IMG/VR virus record: IMGVR_UViG_3300042868_008629
Coordinates: 1 to 64,000 of that record
DNA: 64,000 nt
From: a virus
Reading direction: 5' to 3' (one strand)
Under the pieces are notes generated by a model. That model was not told the origin of the DNA, searched no databases, and saw only the letters and a program-made list of their open reading frames with translations. The translations under genes were made by a program, and so were the position numbers. Below are positions 59,776 to 64,000 of the stretch, one piece after another; position 1 is the stretch's first letter; the number at the start of each line of letters is the position of its first letter.

Positions 59776-60594
59776 ATGAATATACTGAGCCTTTTCGATG
59801 GAATGTCCTGTGGTCAAATAGCATTAAACAAAGTTGGAATAAAATATGACAACTATTATGCTTCAGAGATTGACCAGCACGCAATTAAAGTAACCCAACA
59901 CAACTATCCAAATACAATTCAACTTGGTGACATTACCAAAATCAAAGGTAGTGATTTACCTAGTATTGATTTATTATTTGGTGGTAGTCCTTGTCAAAGT
60001 TTTTCATCTGCTGGTAATAGAACAGGATTTGATGGAAAGAGTGGATTATTTTGGGAATATGTAAGAATATTGAATGAAGTTAAACCCAAATATTTTCTAT
60101 TAGAAAATGTTAAGATGAAAAAGGAATGGGAAGACATCATAACAAAAGAGATGGGAGTTGAACCAATTTCAATTAATAGTAATTTGGTATCAGCTCAAAA
60201 CAGAGAAAGATTATATTGGACAAATATTCCTAATGTAACTCAACCAGAAAATAGAAATATCAAATTGAATGATGTGTTGGGTAATTCAGAGTTCAGAGAA
60301 ATACCAAAATGTTTTTATAATAAGTGGGGAAACAAACCTAGAATTGAGAAGGGAGTGAATTGGGTATGTAATGACAAATCAAATTGTTTAACCACCAAAA
60401 ATTGTCATACCAATCAGTATTTGTTCAATGAGGATAAAAGTTTATGTAGATTATTGACCGCTGATGAGTTTGAGAGATTGCAAACAATACCTGAAGGATA
60501 TACCTCTGTGGTTAATAATACTGAAAGGTATAAGATGATTGGTAATGGTTGGACTGTGGATGTAATTTCTCATATATTTTCTTCATTGAAATAA
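59776..60594 (+). CDS. C5-cytosine DNA methyltransferase (full-length)
   Basis: 272 residues. Motif I LSLFDGMSCGQIAL, motif IV GGSPCQSFSSAGNR (catalytic Cys), motif VI LLENVKMKKEW, motif VIII SAQNRERLYWTNI, a target region (~165-235) with FYNKWGNKPRIEKGVNW, and motif X MIGNGWTVDVISHI. The DGMSCG form of motif I resembles DNMT3/phage-type enzymes. Complete and likely active; protects phage DNA from restriction. Confidence 0.9.
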   Translation: MNILSLFDGMSCGQIALNKVGIKYDNYYASEIDQHAIKVTQHNYPNTIQLGDITKIKGSDLPSIDLLFGGSPCQSFSSAGNRTGFDGKSGLFWEYVRILNEVKPKYFLLENVKMKKEWEDIITKEMGVEPISINSNLVSAQNRERLYWTNIPNVTQPENRNIKLNDVLGNSEFREIPKCFYNKWGNKPRIEKGVNWVCNDKSNCLTTKNCHTNQYLFNEDKSLCRLLTADEFERLQTIPEGYTSVVNNTERYKMIGNGWTVDVISHIFSSLK

Positions 60595-60617
60595 TTTTTT
60601 ATTCCAATTTCTTTTCT

Positions 60618-60625
60618 TATCTTCG
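60618..60625 (+). promoter_or_regulatory. Host-type promoter -7 box TATCTTCG
   Basis: TATCTTCG differs by one base from TAnnTTTG; upstream is T-rich (60596-60602). It lies 32 nt before the ATG at 60649, which has the strong AAGGAG ribosome-binding site, unusual in this genome. Confidence 0.5.
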
Positions 60626-60648
60626 TTTCAACAAAAAAACAAGGAGAT

Positions 60649-60894
60649 ATGAACAACACAATCAATCAAACATTGGGACAAATTTTAAAAGGGAAAAACA
60701 ATGGTATCTTTGTTAATCCAAATGGTGAGTATATTAATGTAACAAGATATTATTATAAGAACACTTTGAAGTTCAATGTAATATTCTCCAAAAATATATA
60801 TGACATTGCTACAAGACCCGCTATCAATACAACCAGTGAAAAAAAGGTATTAAAATTGTTGAGCACAGAAAATTACGAACTAGTAAATCAATAA
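60649..60894 (+). CDS. Hypothetical 81-aa protein with strong RBS
   Basis: 81 residues: NNTINQTLGQILKGKNNGIF, VNPNGEYINVTRYYYKNTLK, beta-rich. Unrecognised. An AAGGAG 3 nt before ATG is one of few clear Shine-Dalgarno sites here and suggests strong early expression. Confidence 0.6.
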   Translation: MNNTINQTLGQILKGKNNGIFVNPNGEYINVTRYYYKNTLKFNVIFSKNIYDIATRPAINTTSEKKVLKLLSTENYELVNQ

Positions 60895-60898
60895 AAAT

Positions 60899-61129
60899 AT
60901 GAAAGCACACGAAGCTGAAAATTGGACATATCTTCACGCCAAAATGAGAGATGAAGAATTTCATTATTGTTTCAAACATTTCTCTAGTTTTGAAGAAATA
61001 GAGGATGAAGAGTTCCACAAGTTGAGAAATCAATATTTGGAAACCGCTGAACTATTGGAAAAGTATATTAAAAACAAATACTACGAAGCCAATTGGGAAG
61101 TAGAATATGATGATGAAGATGAAGATTGA
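60899..61129 (+). CDS. Hypothetical acidic 76-aa protein
   Basis: 76 residues, helical and acidic (WTYLHAKMRDEEFHYCFKHF, ETAELLEKYIKNKYYEANWE) with a YDDEDED C-terminus. Its 3' end overlaps the SmpB start by ~23 nt. Unrecognised. Confidence 0.55.
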   Translation: MKAHEAENWTYLHAKMRDEEFHYCFKHFSSFEEIEDEEFHKLRNQYLETAELLEKYIKNKYYEANWEVEYDDEDED

Positions 61130-61535
61130 AAACAAGAAAACCAGATTTGAATATAACTTCCTTGAAACTTACGAGGCCGGCATTGTATTGACAGGAATGG
61201 AAGTTAAAGGTATTCGTCAGGGAAATGTTAATTTAACCGACACTTATTGTTTTTTTAAGGATAATGATTTGTGGGTTAAAAATATTTTTATATCTTTGGG
61301 TAATGATGATAGCAAAAGGGAACGAAAACTCTTGTTAAAGAAAGTAGAACTCAAAAGGTTAAAGTCAAAGTTAATTAATGGTTTAACAATAGTCCCAACC
61401 AAAATCTATATTAATGATAGAGGTTTTGTCAAAGTTGAAATTGTGTTAGCACAAGGAAAAAAACTTTACGATAAGCGTGAATCTATTAAGAATAGAGATA
61501 TTGAAAGGGAACTTCAATCAAAATCAAAATGGTAA
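61107..61535 (+). CDS. smpB: SmpB (SsrA-binding protein)
   Basis: 142 residues from 61107; in-frame ATGs at 61113 and 61119 are also possible starts. IENKKTRFEYNFLETYEAGI, then GMEVKGIRQGNVNLTDTYCF, then RERKLLLKKVELKRLKSKLI and GLTIVPTKIYINDRGFVKVE, and GKKLYDKRESIKNRDIERE are the complete SmpB core plus its C-terminal tail. SmpB carries tmRNA to stalled ribosomes. No tmRNA is seen in the window. A phage SmpB may use host tmRNA or compete with the host's SmpB. Confidence 0.92.
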   Translation: MMMKMKIENKKTRFEYNFLETYEAGIVLTGMEVKGIRQGNVNLTDTYCFFKDNDLWVKNIFISLGNDDSKRERKLLLKKVELKRLKSKLINGLTIVPTKIYINDRGFVKVEIVLAQGKKLYDKRESIKNRDIERELQSKSKW

Positions 61536-61792
61536 AAAAGGTATTTAACAAAACGACATTCACACAAAAATACGGAGATAGATGTAATAGAGGATTGAGT
61601 TGGTGTTGCAGAAAAAACCACTTCAACATTGAAATCATTCGTTCAGGTTTATCTTGGTATATCTTAGCTCACCGAACAAAGGATGACGCATATTGGAACT
61701 CATTGTGGATAAAGAAAAGATGGGATGAGTTGGATGATGCGATGGATTTTGTTAGTAAGTTTGATTATGAAAAATTAAAAGCACAATTATGA
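61529..61792 (+). CDS. Hypothetical basic 87-aa protein
   Basis: 87 residues: VFNKTTFTQKYGDRCNRGLS, WCCRKNHFNIEIIRSGLSW, then helical WKKRWDELDDAMDFVSKF-type end. Basic N-terminal half with a Cys cluster. Unrecognised. Overlaps SmpB by 7 nt and the next gene by 4 nt. Confidence 0.55.
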   Translation: MVKKVFNKTTFTQKYGDRCNRGLSWCCRKNHFNIEIIRSGLSWYILAHRTKDDAYWNSLWIKKRWDELDDAMDFVSKFDYEKLKAQL

Positions 61793-62064
61793 ATACAATA
61801 AATTATAATGTAAGAATTGAAAACGAAAAGTTTGGTGTATTATTGAACGAGAACTTTGTTGATGGAATACAATTCAAGTTATTCTTGAAAATGATTAATG
61901 GTGCATTAGAACTGAAAACTAATTTGACATTCTTCAACGGAGTTGACTTTATGATTCACATTCCCTATACTAAACTTGTTGATTCAATTGTAACAACAAA
62001 ACTTGATACTTATGGAATGAGTGAGATTGTTAAATCAAAGATTGAAGCTCTCGTCACAAAATAA
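61789..62064 (+). CDS. Hypothetical 91-aa protein
   Basis: 91 residues, beta-rich (INYNVRIENEKFGVLLNENF, LELKTNLTFFNGVDFMIHIP) with a helical C-terminus. Unrecognised; same operon as SmpB. Confidence 0.55.
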   Translation: MNTINYNVRIENEKFGVLLNENFVDGIQFKLFLKMINGALELKTNLTFFNGVDFMIHIPYTKLVDSIVTTKLDTYGMSEIVKSKIEALVTK

Positions 62065-62085
62065 AATGTTTAAACCAAATCAAAA

Positions 62086-62214
62086 ATGAGATTATTGTTA
62101 TTCGGACTATGTTTGACTTTTATGGTTGCTTGTTGTCCTGCGAAAAAAACTTGTTGTCAAAAAACTGAGAAAACTTGTCACAAAGTAGAAACAGATAGTT
62201 GTAGCCACAAGTAG
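62086..62214 (+). CDS. Small Cys-rich lipoprotein (42 aa)
   Basis: 42 residues read from ATG at 62086. Signal/lipobox LLLFGLCLTFMVACC, then Cys at ~15, 16, 23, 24, 31, 39 (KKTCCQKTEKTCHKVETDSC). Short enough to be missed by standard ORF filters. Possibly a metal-binding outer-membrane lipoprotein or a spanin-like lysis component; no partner is evident. Confidence 0.6.
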   Translation: MRLLLFGLCLTFMVACCPAKKTCCQKTEKTCHKVETDSCSHK

Positions 62215-62260
62215 TTTCCTTGTTTAGAAAAATAAGGTGGTGGAGTCCTTAATCGGTCCT

Positions 62261-62287
62261 AAAGGAGATAGAGATATCTCCTTTTTT
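62261..62287 (+). terminator. Terminator after the small lipoprotein gene
   Basis: AAAGGAGATA / TATCTCCTTT with a GAGA loop and T-tract. Confidence 0.9.
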
Positions 62288-62298
62288 ATTTTAGTGGT

Positions 62299-62307
62299 AT
62301 ATTTATA
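62299..62307 (+). promoter_or_regulatory. Late-type motif ATATTTATA upstream of 62323
   Basis: Exact ATATTTATA, 24 nt before the ATG at 62323, directly after the preceding terminator. Confidence 0.55.
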
Positions 62308-62322
62308 AATAAAAAAAAAATA

Positions 62323-62766
62323 ATGGAAGACAAAATAAAAAAAACAGTATTCGAAGAGGCTAAGAAAAGAGGTTTAATGGTTGAGCAAGAAGAAAAAACT
62401 AACACTGATTTTGTGGAAATGATATCAATTTTGATGCACTCACAAACACAAGCACACACCTATCATCTACAAACAGAATCATATGCTGAACACAAAGCAT
62501 TACAAAAATATTACGAAGGAATTGATGGTTTAGTTGATACAATTGTTGAAGCTTACCAAGGAAAATATGGGATTATAAAAGGATATAAAAACTTCCCGTT
62601 CAATGAATACAAAGGTAATGAAAATACAATAGGTTATTTCGAGAAACTTTGTGATAAAGTAACTCAGTTAAGAGATTGTTGTAAAGATAGTTGGTTACAG
62701 AATGAAATTGATAATGTTTGCACTTTGATTAATTCTACGCTTTACAAGTTAAAGTTCCTAAAATAA
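62323..62766 (+). CDS. DUF5856-like protein, ferritin/Dps-like helix pattern
   Basis: 147 residues. The block MISILMHSQTQAHTYHLQTE, SYAEHKALQKYYEGIDGLVD, TIVEAYQGKYGIIKGY fits the DUF5856 family of phages. Its H..H..H....E..E spacing recalls the ferroxidase-type helices of Dps. The N-terminus (EDKIKKTVFEEAKKRGLMVE) may be a leader-like helix but lacks a strict (I/L)xE. Could store or bind metal in the head; unproven. Confidence 0.6.
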   Translation: MEDKIKKTVFEEAKKRGLMVEQEEKTNTDFVEMISILMHSQTQAHTYHLQTESYAEHKALQKYYEGIDGLVDTIVEAYQGKYGIIKGYKNFPFNEYKGNENTIGYFEKLCDKVTQLRDCCKDSWLQNEIDNVCTLINSTLYKLKFLK

Positions 62767-62790
62767 ATTTCCAATTTAACTAATTCTTTT

Positions 62791-62798
62791 TATATTTG
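62791..62798 (+). promoter_or_regulatory. Host-type promoter -7 box TATATTTG
   Basis: TATATTTG matches TAnnTTTG; TTTC at 62768-62771 with 19 nt spacing is a near -33 box. It lies 24 nt before the ATG at 62822. Confidence 0.6.
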
Positions 62799-62821
62799 TG
62801 AAAGAACCAAACTTACACGAT

Positions 62822-63352
62822 ATGAAAAGAATTATTTATTTTATTCCCCTCCTTTTATTTATTCCATATCTAAAACCTAAAAAAGTTGTTGAAAAGAAGT
62901 TAACACCAACTGAACAATACATTGATAGGTTCAAAAAGGTTGCAGTTTACGAACACAAGAAGTTTGGTATTCCCGCATCTGTTACTCTGGCTCAGGGTAT
63001 ATTGGAATCGAGGAGTGGTCAATCTGACCTAACCAAGAAAACCAACAATCATTTTGGTATTAAGTGTTTTAGTGGATGTAATTATAAAAACTCCAAAAGG
63101 TTTGCTGATGATAAACCAACTGACAGGTTTAAGGTTTATGAAAGTAATTGGTATAGTTTCCGTGACCATTCTCAGTTCCTGATGGGAAAGAGATATAAGA
63201 GATGTAGAGAGTGTGGGGATGATTGGAAATGTTGGGTTAGAAATCTTAAAAGGTGTGGATATGCAACATCGAATACATATACAAATACATTGACATCGAT
63301 TATTAAAAAGTACAAGTTATATCAGTATGATAAAAAAAACCCTCAGGTGTGA
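62822..63352 (+). CDS. Glucosaminidase-type endolysin (GH73) with N-terminal signal/SAR
   Basis: The ATG at 62822 gives 176 residues; GTG at 62798 is within the promoter. N-terminal hydrophobic segment (IIYFIPLLLFIPYLK) may be a signal-arrest-release anchor. GIPASVTLAQGILESRSGQS (catalytic Glu), NHFGIKCFSG, FKVYESNWYSFRDHSQFLMG and CWVRNLKRCGYATSNTYTNT fit glucosaminidase (GH73/LYZ2-like). Cleaves peptidoglycan glycan strands. A host-type promoter makes its timing unlike a typical late endolysin. Confidence 0.82.
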   Translation: MKRIIYFIPLLLFIPYLKPKKVVEKKLTPTEQYIDRFKKVAVYEHKKFGIPASVTLAQGILESRSGQSDLTKKTNNHFGIKCFSGCNYKNSKRFADDKPTDRFKVYESNWYSFRDHSQFLMGKRYKRCRECGDDWKCWVRNLKRCGYATSNTYTNTLTSIIKKYKLYQYDKKNPQV

Positions 63353-63359
63353 GGGTTTT
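63336..63359. terminator. Bidirectional terminator
   Basis: AAAACCCTCA / TGAGGGTTTT with a 4-nt loop, overlapping the glucosaminidase stop and preceding the convergent - gene. Confidence 0.9.
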
Positions 63360-63365
63360 GTATTT

Positions 63366-64000
63366 TTAGAACTCAGTTCTTAATAAAGTGGCGACTAGTT
63401 GCATTTCATAGTCATAAACATTTATTGAAAGATAAATCATATTATCATTAAGATTTATTTCAAATGAACCTGAAGAACCTGAATCAATTTCCCACCCTGG
63501 TAGTAAATTATGTAACATATCATAAAGAAAATCTTCAACTTTACCAAATCTATCTAATGGAGCTCTTCCACTTCCACCACCACTAAAATCAATGTTGTTT
63601 TCAATATAACCACTATCACCACCACCATTGAAATATACATGACCAATTGAGTATCCATTCTTTTTCATATATTCAATCAGACCTCTAAAATGAACATCAC
63701 TTGGTATTTCATCACTACTACCATCCTCAGTTGAAGAACGGACATTTTCATAAACTTGTATTGTTAAATCTTTTTCAACACAATCAATTAAAAACTTAAT
63801 TTCACCATAACCATCACAATCATCCATAGAATCTAAAGCTTCTTGACTTAATTCATTTGCGATTCCTTTTAATAATGTTGAAATCTTTGGGTAACTATCT
63901 AAATCTGAACCACCTTCTTCATCATTAAAAGTTTTTACATCAAAATATAATTCACATCCTTCGATTGAACCCCATGCTGAAACTTTCTTTTTACCATATC
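63366..64000 (-). CDS. Hypothetical acidic protein, 5'-truncated by window edge
   Basis: The frame remains open to the window edge: 57 codons upstream of the ATG at 63827 contain no stop (KKKVSAWGSIEGCELYFDVK, then TFNDEEGGSDLDSYPKISTL). The true start is therefore outside. The visible C-terminal ~210 residues include a Gly-rich loop (YFNGGGDSGYIENNIDFSGG) and end IYLSINVYDYEMQLVATLLR. Unrecognised; possibly a beta-rich structural or effector protein. Confidence 0.65.
   Translation of the reverse strand, partial: YGKKKVSAWGSIEGCELYFDVKTFNDEEGGSDLDSYPKISTLLKGIANELSQEALDSMDDCDGYGEIKFLIDCVEKDLTIQVYENVRSSTEDGSSDEIPSDVHFRGLIEYMKKNGYSIGHVYFNGGGDSGYIENNIDFSGGGSGRAPLDRFGKVEDFLYDMLHNLLPGWEIDSGSSGSFEINLNDNMIYLSINVYDYEMQLVATLLRTEF

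Overview
The window looks like part of the genome of a large, lytic, T4-like tailed phage (myovirus type) of a Bacteroidetes, probably flavobacterial, host. The DNA is AT-rich and densely packed. Starts and stops often overlap (TAATG, ATGA) and Shine-Dalgarno sequences are mostly absent. T4-type functions are clear: SbcD/SbcC-like recombination nuclease subunits (T4 gp47/gp46 type) followed by a sigma-70-family factor, a DnaG-like primase, a RuvC-like nuclease, thymidylate synthase, thioredoxin and glutaredoxin, and a homing endonuclease. The Bacteroidetes link comes from SprB-type adhesin repeats in the tail proteins, several Bacteroidetes-type promoters (TAnnTTTG with an upstream TTTG-like box), an Hc1-type histone-like protein and a surface lipoprotein of Bacteroidetes style. 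I saw no tRNA, tmRNA, rRNA, integrase, CRISPR array or insertion sequence.

Layout. Positions 1-6137 (+) hold late tail or baseplate genes ending in a seven-repeat SprB-like protein. Positions 6171-17752 (-) hold a RuvC-like nuclease and a fibre/adhesin cluster rich in Thr and Pro-Thr linkers and cysteines, with an embedded glycosyltransferase-like gene. A divergent promoter region at about 17753-17805 separates these from rightward genes. Positions 17806-27841 (+) carry primase, PD-(D/E)XK nuclease, SbcD, SbcC, sigma factor and small genes. Positions 27877-33469 hold membrane proteins, an amidase endolysin and probable head-associated proteins. Positions 33533-38128 hold a histone-like protein, small genes, DnaJ and a leucine-rich-repeat protein. 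Positions 38197-43562 hold DUF932, a PcfJ-like protein, the homing endonuclease and redox proteins. Positions 43563-47040 hold a predicted packaged protein and the host-like lipoprotein. Positions 47062-55772 are a nucleotide and DNA-modification block (DUF3310, Dam, ParB-like, HAD, a C5 methylase, thioesterase, thyA, an N4/N6 methylase) with many small genes. Positions 55821-64000 hold a DHH phosphoesterase, DUF192, Nudix, three paralogous leader cassettes, a second C5 methylase, SmpB, a DUF5856-like protein and a glucosaminidase.

The most interesting pattern is a candidate packaging and expression system. A short motif (consensus near ATATTTATA) lies about 21-26 or 37 nt upstream of many starts, always in the sense orientation. 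Many of the genes behind it encode proteins with a short basic/hydrophobic N-terminal helix ending in (I/L)xE, the cleavage consensus of T4-like prohead proteases. I infer that these are late genes, some encoding proteins packaged in the head, including a DHH phosphoesterase that could act on nucleotide second messengers at injection. Other unusual cargo includes SmpB, DnaJ without DnaK, a YciA-like thioesterase, four DNA methyltransferases and start codons buried in hairpin stems. All family calls rest on motifs read by eye; no database search was run.
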